DNA from: DASPHG01 sp963849605 | GTDB lineage: Bacteria > Actinomycetota > Thermoleophilia > Solirubrobacterales > Thermoleophilaceae | DNA length: 64,000 bases | Reading direction: 5' to 3' | Assembly (NCBI GenBank): GCA_963849605.1 | Contig: CAWKHX010000002.1 | Span: 310,001-374,000, forward strand | In this document: one piece after another, positions 40,988 through 48,633 of the stretch | How positions within the stretch are numbered: position 1 is the first letter of the stretch | Layout of the letters: the number at the start of each line of letters is the position of its first letter | Position numbers and translations under genes: made by a program | The notes under the pieces: model-generated | The model's input: the letters and a program-made list of their open reading frames with translations, nothing else | What the model was told of the DNA's origin: nothing | The model's database searches: none

Positions 40988-41418
40988 CAGCCGAGTGTAT
41001 GCAGGACCGCCGCGACGGCTTCGGCCGCGGTCTCGAAGCGGTCGACGCCCTCGAGCTCCCAACTCCCGATCCCCGCCACCTGCTTGCCGGTCTTGCGGGC
41101 GAGGGCGATCTCCGACAGCGTTCCCCAGGCGCCGCCGACGGCGACCAGCGCGTCCGCCGCGCGAACGACGAGCGCGTTGCGGGCCTCCCCCATCCCCGTC
41201 GGCACGGCGACGCTCACCCACTGGTTCGCCTCACGCCGGTCGGCGCCCGGCAGGATCCCGAGCGTCGTGCCGCCCGCCTCGCGTGCGCCCTTCGACGCCG
41301 CCTCCATCACACCGCTGTGGCCGCCGGTTACCACCACCGCGCCCGCCTCGGCGAGCAGCCGGCCGACCTCCTCCGCGACGGCGCGCTCCCCGGCCGTCGC
41401 GTCGCCGGGGCCGACCAC
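40987..41418 (-). CDS. LOG-family (TIGR00725-like) Rossmann protein
   Basis: The 143-residue protein has VVTGGHSGVMEAASKGAREAGG and VAVGGAWGTLSEIALA, the two phosphate-binding motifs of the LOG/cytokinin-activating and TIGR00725 group. The start used is GTG 41418, but the usual first strand (YIAVVGPGD) lies partly upstream, reachable only from ATC 41424 or ATT 41448. It overlaps the decarboxylase start. Its activity is unknown; nucleotide-binding or phosphoribohydrolase activity is a family-level guess. Confidence 0.82.
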   Translation of the reverse strand: MVGPGDATAGERAVAEEVGRLLAEAGAVVVTGGHSGVMEAASKGAREAGGTTLGILPGADRREANQWVSVAVPTGMGEARNALVVRAADALVAVGGAWGTLSEIALARKTGKQVAGIGSWELEGVDRFETAAEAVAAVLHTLG

Positions 41419-41434
41419 CGCGATGTAAGGCGCG

Positions 41435-41908
41435 TCAGGCAGGCGAATCGGGAGGGGGCATCTTGACCGTCTCCGTCTCCGCCTCCGGTGCCGAGGTCGC
41501 GCGGTGCTCGACGCTGAACGACACGCGCGCCACAGACATGAACGCGCCGGCCAGCAGCAGCGCGGACCCGGCGAGTGCGAGCCATGCTCCCGTCTGGATG
41601 TCGAAGTCGGCCAGCGCGACGGCCGGGGGCGCGTCGATCAACTGCGAGACGGTCAACACGATTGCGGCGGCCCCCAGCAGGAGGAGCGGCGCCTGCGGCA
41701 GCCGCGGCTCGATGCCGCTACGGCTGATGAACGTCGAAATCGCGATCAGGGCGATCGTGGCGAGCAGGAGGTCGATCACCTCGAAGAGGGTCCACGCGCT
41801 GTAGCCGTGGCCGTCGTCGCCGTACCAATCGAGGAAGAGACTGACCAAGAGCAGGACCGCACCGCCCGCCGCCACGGCGGCGCCGGCGTCGAGGGGGCGG
41901 CGTGACAT
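41435..41908 (-). CDS. Small integral membrane protein, unknown function
   Basis: The 157-residue protein has four predicted membrane helices (about 10-28, 43-61, 72-92 and 106-126) and an acidic Pro-rich tail (EAETETVKMPPPDSPA). No family is recognised. Its start overlaps the epimerase stop by one base, so the two are probably co-translated. Confidence 0.75.
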   Translation of the reverse strand: MSRRPLDAGAAVAAGGAVLLLVSLFLDWYGDDGHGYSAWTLFEVIDLLLATIALIAISTFISRSGIEPRLPQAPLLLLGAAAIVLTVSQLIDAPPAVALADFDIQTGAWLALAGSALLLAGAFMSVARVSFSVEHRATSAPEAETETVKMPPPDSPA

Positions 41909-42843
41909 CAGCCGAGTGCCTCCCGGAAGCCGTCGCGCCAGCTCGCCCAGCGCGGCTGCCAGCCGAGATCCCGCTTCGCCTTGGCGTTCGTCGCTCCCTG
42001 TAGCTGCGTCGTCATGTAGAGGCCGAACTTACCTGCCACCAGCCTTGCGATGAAACGCGGGACCCTGCGCGGTCGGCGCGCATCGACCGCCTCGGCGTAG
42101 GCAGGCAGCCACTCGCGCACCATTGCCGGGTCGTCGTCGACCACGTTGTAGGTGCCGGGAGCACCGCTGTCGAGCGCCGCGACCGTCGCGCTCGCCGCAT
42201 CGTCCACGTGGATGTACGAGTACACCGCGGTGCCGCTTCCGACCCGCGGGAACGCCCGCTTGCGGACCATCGCGGCCATCGAGCCGTCGCCCGCGTACGC
42301 CGTCCCCGGCCCGTAGAAGAGCCCGTAGCGCAGCACGACGCCCTCCACGCTGCCGCTCCCGAGCGTCGCCTCCTCGAGCGCCTGCACGGCTCCCACGCTC
42401 CGGCCCCAGGGTTCCGGGGCCTCGGCCCACAGGCGGTCGTCCTCGGCCCACAGCCCCTCGGTCGGCGCGTAGGCCCACGCAATGCTCTGCGAGATGAGCC
42501 GGCGCGCACCGACCGCCTCGGCGGCGTGCATCAGGTTGCGGGTGCCCTCGGTGCGCAGGCTGTCGTTCGTCTCGAACTGCTCGGCCATCTTGCGCGGGTT
42601 GATCGCATCGGGGATGTCGGTCAGCTGGTTCACCACGACCTCCGGACGGGCGGTCGCCACGGCGCGAGCGACGCCGTCAGTGTCGAACGCGTCGCAGACG
42701 ACCGGCTCGACCCCCTGCGCGCGCAGCCTCTCGGCCCGCGACTCGTATCGCGTCATCGCGGTCACCTCGTGGCCGGCCTCGCGCAGCTGCGGCACGAGCG
42801 CGCGGCCGATGACGCCGGTCCCGCCGGCCAGGAACACACGCAT
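41908..42843 (-). CDS. NAD(P)-dependent epimerase/dehydratase (extended SDR)
   Basis: The 311-residue protein has the dinucleotide motif FLAGGTGVIGRALV and the SDR Ser-Tyr region altered: SQSIAWAYAPTEG replaces the canonical YxxxK, making this an atypical SDR. Later blocks (LRYGLFYGPGTAY, SYIHVDDAASAT, YNVVDDDP) are typical of nucleotide-sugar epimerase-like proteins. A TAGATT box 7 nt before the ATG suggests a leaderless transcript. The substrate is unknown. Confidence 0.88.
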   Translation of the reverse strand: MRVFLAGGTGVIGRALVPQLREAGHEVTAMTRYESRAERLRAQGVEPVVCDAFDTDGVARAVATARPEVVVNQLTDIPDAINPRKMAEQFETNDSLRTEGTRNLMHAAEAVGARRLISQSIAWAYAPTEGLWAEDDRLWAEAPEPWGRSVGAVQALEEATLGSGSVEGVVLRYGLFYGPGTAYAGDGSMAAMVRKRAFPRVGSGTAVYSYIHVDDAASATVAALDSGAPGTYNVVDDDPAMVREWLPAYAEAVDARRPRRVPRFIARLVAGKFGLYMTTQLQGATNAKAKRDLGWQPRWASWRDGFREALG

Positions 42844-42850
42844 ACCGCGA

Positions 42851-42856
42851 AATCTA
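42851..42856 (-). promoter_or_regulatory. Candidate -10 box of the SDR gene
   Basis: The minus strand reads TAGATT, 7 nt before the ATG at 42843 and overlapping the stop of the upstream EAL gene. It is one of the clearest leaderless-type promoters in the window. Confidence 0.5.
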
Positions 42857-44632
42857 CGCGGCTCGAGCGGTGATCTCGCTCGCGGGCACCGGGCGCCCGA
42901 AGAGGAAGCCCTGTCCCAGCCCCGCGCCCTGCTCGACGAGGTAATCGAGCTGGTCCTCGCGCTCGATGCCCTCGGCGAGGTGGTCGATGCCGAGGCTGCT
43001 GGCGAGATGGATGATCGTCGACGCCATCGTCGACGCCGCCTCGTCGTCCGGCATCTCGGCGACGAACGAGCGGTCGATCTTCAGCAGGTCCACGGGCATC
43101 CGCCAGAGCCGGGCGAGTGAAGAATGGCCGGTGCCGAAGTCGTCGATCGCCATCCGGAAGCCGTGCTCGTTGAGCCCCTCCAGCACGGCCTGCGTGCGCA
43201 CCGGGTCCGCCATCACGCTCGACTCGGTGACCTCGACGATCATGCGGCCCGGGTCGACGCCGGCGATGCGAGCGGCGCGCAGCGTCTTGTCGACGAAGTC
43301 TGGCTGCCACAGCTGCCGCAGCGACACGTTGAAGGCGACGTCGAGCTCGAGGCCCTCCGCGGCCCACGCGGCGGCCTGGCGGCAGGCCTCCTCGACGACC
43401 CACTCGCCGATCGGCTCGATCAGGCCGGTCTCCTCCGCGAGCGGGATGAAGTCGAGCGGCGGCACCATGCCGCGTTCCGGGTCCTCCCAGCGGATCAGCG
43501 CCTCGACGCCGACGACGGAGACGCTCTCCCTGCCCTCATGCAGCGCGGAATGCGCGCGGGCGAGGTCGATCACGGGCTGGTAGTGGAGGACGAACTCGTT
43601 GCGCTCGACCGCCTTGCGCAGCCGCGTGATCTGCTCGAGCCGCTGTTCGACCGCCTCCGACCCTGCGGCGAACACGCGCGTCGGCGCCGAGCCGGGCTCC
43701 TTCGCCTGATAGTGCGCGGCGTCGGCGTGCTGGAGCAGCAGGTGCGGCTCGGCGGCGTCGAACGGGAAGATGCTGATCCCGGCGCGGGCGCGCACGAAGA
43801 GCTCCGTGCCCTGGATCGTGAACGGTCGCGCGAGGGAGGCGTGCACACGCTGCGCGACGGTCTCCGCCGCCGTGGCGAGCAGGCCGGTGCCCTCGGCCGT
43901 CTGCGGGTCGCCGACGTCGAGGTCGGGCAGCAGCACGAGGAACTCGTCCGCGCTGTGGCGCGCGACGACGTCGCTCGTCCGCGCCGCTCGGATGAGGCGC
44001 TCCGCGACGCAGCGGAGAAGCTCGTTGGCGGCGTCGTAGCCGAGGCTGCGGTTGACGAGCCGGAAGCCCTCGAGGTCGATGTGGATCAGCGCGACCGCGC
44101 ATCCGCGCCGGCGGGCCCGCGCGAACGCGGCCTCGAGCTGGTACTCGAGCGCCGTGCGCGTGGAGAGGCCGGTGAGCGGGTCGCGCTCGGCGGCAACGCC
44201 GCTCGCGGCGATCACGGTCTCGCGCAGGAAACAGGCGAACCGCGCCGGCCATTGCGGCCCGAGCCGCGTCACGGCGACCTCGAGCGGCAACCGGCGCCCG
44301 TCGCGGCGCGCGGCGATGATGCGCGTCGTGCGCGCACCGCTGTCCTCGTCGGCCTCCTCCAGGAGCCCCTCGAGCGAGCGGCGCTGACGCGCGCGGATAT
44401 CGGCGGGGATCAGCAGCTCGACGAGCTCGAGGCCCTCAGCCTCCCCGCGCTCCCAGCCGAACGTCGTCTCGGCCGAGATGTTCATCCCGATGATGCGGTG
44501 CTCGTGGTCGACCGTGACGATCGGGTCGGCCACGGCGTCGACGATCGCCGCGTTCAGCTCAGGCTCGGTCAGAGGCGACCGCGCCCGGCTTCCCTGCGGA
44601 CTTGTGGCCTCCCGACCCCCCGGAAAGTCCAT
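42854..44632 (-). CDS. PAS-GGDEF-EAL protein, probable c-di-GMP phosphodiesterase
   Basis: The protein has about 592 residues. It has a PAS domain (about 25-140), a GGDEF domain whose active-site loop is degenerate (RHSADEF, lacking GG), and an intact EAL domain: VEALIRW, NVSLRQLW, EVTES, DDFGTGHSSLARL, LKIDRSF, AEGIE and QGFLFGRP. It should therefore degrade rather than make c-di-GMP. There is no membrane segment, so it is cytosolic. The start may be ATG 44632 or GTG 44698. Confidence 0.92.
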   Translation of the reverse strand: MDFPGGREATSPQGSRARSPLTEPELNAAIVDAVADPIVTVDHEHRIIGMNISAETTFGWERGEAEGLELVELLIPADIRARQRRSLEGLLEEADEDSGARTTRIIAARRDGRRLPLEVAVTRLGPQWPARFACFLRETVIAASGVAAERDPLTGLSTRTALEYQLEAAFARARRRGCAVALIHIDLEGFRLVNRSLGYDAANELLRCVAERLIRAARTSDVVARHSADEFLVLLPDLDVGDPQTAEGTGLLATAAETVAQRVHASLARPFTIQGTELFVRARAGISIFPFDAAEPHLLLQHADAAHYQAKEPGSAPTRVFAAGSEAVEQRLEQITRLRKAVERNEFVLHYQPVIDLARAHSALHEGRESVSVVGVEALIRWEDPERGMVPPLDFIPLAEETGLIEPIGEWVVEEACRQAAAWAAEGLELDVAFNVSLRQLWQPDFVDKTLRAARIAGVDPGRMIVEVTESSVMADPVRTQAVLEGLNEHGFRMAIDDFGTGHSSLARLWRMPVDLLKIDRSFVAEMPDDEAASTMASTIIHLASSLGIDHLAEGIEREDQLDYLVEQGAGLGQGFLFGRPVPASEITARAA

Positions 44633-44729
44633 CGCGCCTAGCTCGTCTCTTCGTCGGACACCGGCGAAGCTTGCGCGAGCATGCCCGGTCCGGGACACCG
44701 GATTGTCCGGATGCGCAGGTTTTGGCCGA

Positions 44730-47120
44730 TTAACGAACTACGAAGTTGACGAGCTTGCCCGGAACGACGACCGTCTTTGCGACCTCGGCGCCGTTCAGGT
44801 GCTCCTCGACCTTCGGAGATTGGCGCGCAAGCCTCTCCTGCTCCTCCTTCGAGGCGTCGGCCGGCACCTCGATCCGGTCGCGCAGCTTCCCGTTCACCTG
44901 CACGACCAACTCGAAGGTATCCGCGACGAGCAGGTCGCGATCCGCCTCCGGCCATTGCACCTCCCACACTCGCTCCCCGGTCATGAGGTCGTAGACCTCG
45001 GCGCCCAGGTGGGGGGCGAACGGAAAGATTAGCGAGGCGGCGGTGGCAATTGCGAAGCGTGAATGCGGATCGTCGCGGTTCTTGTGGATCTCGTTCACGA
45101 GCTCCATCACGGCGGAGATCGACGTGTGCGTCGCGAAGCGCTGGCCGAGATCGCGCGTGACCTTGTCGATCGCCCAGTGCGCCTTGCGCGAAAGCGCGGT
45201 CGGCTCACCGCCCGCGTCGTCCCCGGACGCGTCAGCGGCCGCGCGGTGGAGGCGCGCCAGGAAGTGCGTGATGCCGGTGATGCCCTGGTCGGACCAGTCG
45301 CCCCCCTCCGCCGGGTGGCCGACGAACAGGATGTAGCAGCGCGCGGCGTCGGCGCCGTAGCGATCCACGTAGTCGCTCGGGCTCACGGTGTTGCCCTTCG
45401 ACTTCGACATCTTCGCGCCGTCGCGCGTGACCATGCCCTGCGTGAAGAGCCGCGCGAACGGCTCCTGAAAGCCGACGTAGTCGAGGTCCGCAAGCGCCTT
45501 CACGAAGAAGCGCGCGTACATCAGGTGGAGGATCGCGTGCTCGACGCCGCCGATGTACTGGTCGACGGGCATCCAGCCGTCCACGATCTTCCGGTCCCAA
45601 GCCTCCTCGTCGTTGCGGGCGTCGCAATAGCGCAGGAAATACCACGATGAGTCGACGAAGGTGTCCATCGTGTCCGTCTCGCGGCGCGCCGGGCCGCCGC
45701 ACGTCGGGCAGGTCGTCGAGACCCAGTCCTCGGCTGCGGCCAGCGGCGACTTCCCCTTCGGCGCGAAGTCCTCGACCTCGGGCAGCTCGACGGGGAGCTG
45801 GTCGTCGGGCACCGGCACGACGCCGCACTGCTCGCAGTGCACGATCGGGATCGGGCAGCCCCAGTAGCGCTGGCGCGAGAGCAACCAGTCGCGCAGGCGG
45901 TAGTTGATCGCGCGCTTGCCCTTCCCCTCGGAGTCGAGCCAGTCGATGATCGCGTCGAACGCCTCGCGGTTGTTCATGCCGTCGAAGCGGCCCGAGCCCG
46001 TCAGCGGGCCGTCCTCGGTGCACGGCAGGTCGCCGCACTCGATGACCCGCCTGATCTCGAGGCCGAACTTCTCGGCGAAGGCGTGGTCGCGCTCGTCGTG
46101 CGCGGGGACGGCCATGATCGCCCCGGTGCCGTACTCCATCAGCACGTAGTCCGCGACGAACATCGGGATCTGCTCGCCGTTGACGGGGTTCGTGACGGTG
46201 CGCCCGAGCGAGACCCCGGTCTTCTCCTTGTCCTCGTCGCCGCGCTCCTCCGGCGACTCGCTCGCCGCGCGCGCGATGTAGTCGCGCACCTCGGGCGAGT
46301 CGTTCAGCTTCAGGATGTCCGGGTGCTCGGGCGCCATGACGAAGAACGTCGCGCCGAAGAGCGTGTCCGGGCGCGTGGTGAACACCGGGTAGTCGGTTCC
46401 GAACTCCTCGCAGCGGAAGACGACTTGGGCGCCCTCGGAGCGGCCGATCCAGTTCTCCTGCATCGTCACGACGTGGTCCGGCCACTCGATCGTGTGGAGG
46501 TCGTCGAGCAGGCGGTCGGCGTAGTCGGTGATGCTGAAGAACCACTGCTCGAGCTGACGCACCTCGACCTGCGTACCGCAGCGCTCGCAGTGGCCGTCGA
46601 TCACCTGCTCGTTCGCCAGCACGGTCGCGTCCTTCGGGCACCAGTTGACCGCGGCGTCCTTGCGATACGCGAGGCCCTTCTCGAACAGGCGCAGGAAGAT
46701 CCACTGGGTCCAGCGGTAGTACGAGGGCTCGTGTGTGCCGAACTCGCGGTCCCAGTCGATCGAGATCCCCCACTCGTGGAACTGGCGCCGGAACTCCTTG
46801 ATCGCCGCCTCGGTGGACTCGCGCGGGTGCTGACCGGTCTTGATCGCGTGGTTCTCGGCCGGCAGGCCGAAGGCGTCGTAGCCCATCGGGTGGAGGACCT
46901 TGCGGCCGGTGCGGCGGTGGTAGTGCGCGATCGCGTCGCCGACCGAGTAGGCCTTCAGGTGGCCGATGTGGGGCTCGCCAGACGGGTACGGCAGCATCTC
47001 GAGGACGTAGGAGGTCGGGTCCCCGCCGTCGAGCACGTCGTTCGAGACGTGCCAGGTCTTCTCGTCGGCCCAGACCTTCTGCCACTTGCGCTCGATCGTT
47101 TTCGGGTCGTAGGAAGCGAT
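44730..47120 (-). CDS. leuS: Leucyl-tRNA synthetase, apparent AUC start
   Basis: This class I synthetase has HIGH-type PSGEPHIGHLKAYS, the editing domain with TTRPDTLFG, KMSKSKGN and the C-terminal domain, about 796 residues. The first GTG (47036) would remove 28 residues including the conserved YDPKTIERKWQKVWADEKTW. Upstream in frame there are only CCT, GCG, CGA, ATC and GCT codons before a TAA, so ATC 47120-47118 is the likely start. A TAACCT box 6 nt before that ATC has the same spacing as other leaderless genes here. Confidence 0.95.
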   Translation of the reverse strand: MASYDPKTIERKWQKVWADEKTWHVSNDVLDGGDPTSYVLEMLPYPSGEPHIGHLKAYSVGDAIAHYHRRTGRKVLHPMGYDAFGLPAENHAIKTGQHPRESTEAAIKEFRRQFHEWGISIDWDREFGTHEPSYYRWTQWIFLRLFEKGLAYRKDAAVNWCPKDATVLANEQVIDGHCERCGTQVEVRQLEQWFFSITDYADRLLDDLHTIEWPDHVVTMQENWIGRSEGAQVVFRCEEFGTDYPVFTTRPDTLFGATFFVMAPEHPDILKLNDSPEVRDYIARAASESPEERGDEDKEKTGVSLGRTVTNPVNGEQIPMFVADYVLMEYGTGAIMAVPAHDERDHAFAEKFGLEIRRVIECGDLPCTEDGPLTGSGRFDGMNNREAFDAIIDWLDSEGKGKRAINYRLRDWLLSRQRYWGCPIPIVHCEQCGVVPVPDDQLPVELPEVEDFAPKGKSPLAAAEDWVSTTCPTCGGPARRETDTMDTFVDSSWYFLRYCDARNDEEAWDRKIVDGWMPVDQYIGGVEHAILHLMYARFFVKALADLDYVGFQEPFARLFTQGMVTRDGAKMSKSKGNTVSPSDYVDRYGADAARCYILFVGHPAEGGDWSDQGITGITHFLARLHRAAADASGDDAGGEPTALSRKAHWAIDKVTRDLGQRFATHTSISAVMELVNEIHKNRDDPHSRFAIATAASLIFPFAPHLGAEVYDLMTGERVWEVQWPEADRDLLVADTFELVVQVNGKLRDRIEVPADASKEEQERLARQSPKVEEHLNGAEVAKTVVVPGKLVNFVVR

Positions 47121-47126
47121 TCGCGC

Positions 47127-47136
47127 AGGTTACATT
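47127..47136. promoter_or_regulatory. Overlapping divergent -10 boxes of leuS and the hydrolase gene
   Basis: AGGTTACATT gives TACATT on the plus strand (7 nt before the hydrolase ATG) and TAACCT on the minus strand (6 nt before the leuS ATC); both share TA at 47131-47132. The gap between starts is 23 bp, leaving no room for a T-box or leader. Confidence 0.55.
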
Positions 47137-47143
47137 CGGACTC

Positions 47144-48070
47144 ATGGACTTCCAGGTTCACCGCGCGCGCGTCAGAGATCGGGTGGACCTGGCCTTCGTG
47201 TGCGAGGGGGCCGGCGGGTTCCCGCTGTTGTTGCTGCACGGCTGGCCCGAGACGAAGCGGATCTGGTGGCGCAACGTCGAGCCGCTCGCGGCCGCGGGCT
47301 TCGAGGTGATCGTTCCCGACCTCGCCGGCTTCGGCGACTCGGGGGCCGCGGAGGACGACCACTACGACGTGGCGGCGCACGCGCGCGACGTGCATGCGCT
47401 CGTGGCCGACGAGCTCGGGCACGAGCGCTGCGTGACGGCGGGCGGCGACCTCGGCGGGCTCGTGCTCTATGACCTGTCGCTGCGCTTCGACGGGTTCGTC
47501 CAACGGCAGGTGCTGTTCAACACCGTGCCGCCGATCCTGCCCGAGGAGTACGAGGCCGCCGGGATCGCGCGCGAGATCCCGCGCGAGGTGAGGCAGGCGG
47601 CCGACTACTTCATGCGCCAGGCGCGGGATGCCGACGGGCTGGCGGCCGACCTCGACACCGAGGACAAGCGCCGGCGCTACGTGGCGGAGATGTACGGGCC
47701 GCGCTTCTGGGCCGCGCCCGGGTCGTTCACGAGCGAGGACGTGGCGTTCCACGTCGAGCCGTTCGGCGATGCGGACTCGTTCCGCGCGTCGATCGCGAAC
47801 TACGAGTACGCGGGCGGGCCGCGCCAGGTGAGCGAGATGCCGAGGATCTTCGAACGGTCGGCGGTGCCGACGCTGCTCCTGTACGGGCCCGAGGACCACG
47901 TGATCCCGCGCGATTTCCCCCAGCGGATGGCGGTTGCGTGCACCGAGCGGGTCGGTCCGTTCGTCGTCGAGAGCGCCGGGCACTTCCTCCAGTGGGAGCA
48001 GGCGGACCTGCTGAATCAGGCGATTCGGTATTTCTGCCTGGACCTCCTGTCAGCATCAGGGGAGCGATGA
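47144..48070 (+). CDS. Alpha/beta hydrolase, epoxide hydrolase/haloalkane dehalogenase type
   Basis: The 308-residue protein has HGWPETKRIWWRN (oxyanion region), nucleophile elbow TAGGDLGGLVL with Asp instead of Ser, and the late His in ESAGHFLQWEQ. The Asp nucleophile points to epoxide hydrolase or dehalogenase chemistry rather than an esterase. It is divergent from leuS and followed by the coiled-coil gene with an ATGA overlap. Confidence 0.9.
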   Translation: MDFQVHRARVRDRVDLAFVCEGAGGFPLLLLHGWPETKRIWWRNVEPLAAAGFEVIVPDLAGFGDSGAAEDDHYDVAAHARDVHALVADELGHERCVTAGGDLGGLVLYDLSLRFDGFVQRQVLFNTVPPILPEEYEAAGIAREIPREVRQAADYFMRQARDADGLAADLDTEDKRRRYVAEMYGPRFWAAPGSFTSEDVAFHVEPFGDADSFRASIANYEYAGGPRQVSEMPRIFERSAVPTLLLYGPEDHVIPRDFPQRMAVACTERVGPFVVESAGHFLQWEQADLLNQAIRYFCLDLLSASGER

Positions 48071-48597
48071 GCGCATCCGAGGGCGAACAGCCGGCACCGA
48101 GGCCGGTCTCGCGAGCCGCGGAGCTCGCGGCAGAGCAGGTCGAGTCGATCGTTGCCGTCGCGCAGGCGAGCGCGGAGAAGCTGACGCGCGCCGCGCGCGA
48201 GGAAGCGGAGTCGGTCAAGGCGCTGGCGCGCGAGTCCGCCCAGGCGGACGTGGAGCACGCGCGCAAGGAGGCATCGGCGCGGATCAGAGACGCGCAGGAG
48301 GCCGCCGACGACGTCCTCGAGCAGACGAAGGCCGTGTCGAGCGGGATGAAGCAGCTCGCGCAGCTCTTGACGACGCACGCGGAGCGCATCCTGCGCGACG
48401 TCACGAACTCCCACCGGGCGATGACGGCGGACCTCCGGGCCGCGGCGCGCAACGAGCCGCTGGAGGCGGCGCCGGTGGAGGACCGAGCGCCGGCGCCGGA
48501 GGACGGCGAGCCGGGCGAGCGTGCGCGCCCGCGCGCCTCGAGCGGCAACAACCCGTTCGGCGACCTCGAGCCGCCGAGCTGGGTGGAGAACAAGTAG
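48067..48597 (+). CDS. Coiled-coil protein of unknown function
   Basis: The 176-residue protein has a long Ala/Glu/Arg-rich helix (about 15-115) likely forming a coiled coil, a Pro/Glu-rich linker and a conserved-looking end NNPFGDLEPPSWVENK. There is no membrane segment or known domain; it somewhat resembles DivIVA-like or apolipoprotein-like helical proteins. The ATG at 48067 overlaps the hydrolase stop and has AGGGGAG upstream. Confidence 0.75.
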   Translation: MSASEGEQPAPRPVSRAAELAAEQVESIVAVAQASAEKLTRAAREEAESVKALARESAQADVEHARKEASARIRDAQEAADDVLEQTKAVSSGMKQLAQLLTTHAERILRDVTNSHRAMTADLRAAARNEPLEAAPVEDRAPAPEDGEPGERARPRASSGNNPFGDLEPPSWVENK

Positions 48598-48619
48598 CCG
48601 CTTCTGTCCGGTCGGTAGG

Positions 48620-48633
48620 CGAACATACGTTCG
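48620..48633 (+). promoter_or_regulatory. Cheo-type LexA/SOS box at the endonuclease start
   Basis: CGAACATACGTTCG matches the Gram-positive LexA consensus CGAACRNRYGTTYG at every position. It ends on the G of the GTG start and covers a possible -10 (GAACAT, 6 nt before GTG). LexA binding here would block transcription, implying DNA-damage induction. Confidence 0.65.

Noticed and set aside
44633..44729. c-di-GMP riboswitch upstream of the EAL gene
   Set aside because: No GEMM consensus; only short CCGGA-type dyads such as 44698-44710.
47121..47143. T-box leader for leuS
   Set aside because: Only 23 bp lie between the divergent starts; no room for a T-box.
45232..47145. 637-codon minus-strand frame overlapping leuS in another frame
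   Set aside because: Arg-rich alternate frame of leuS; no conserved motif.
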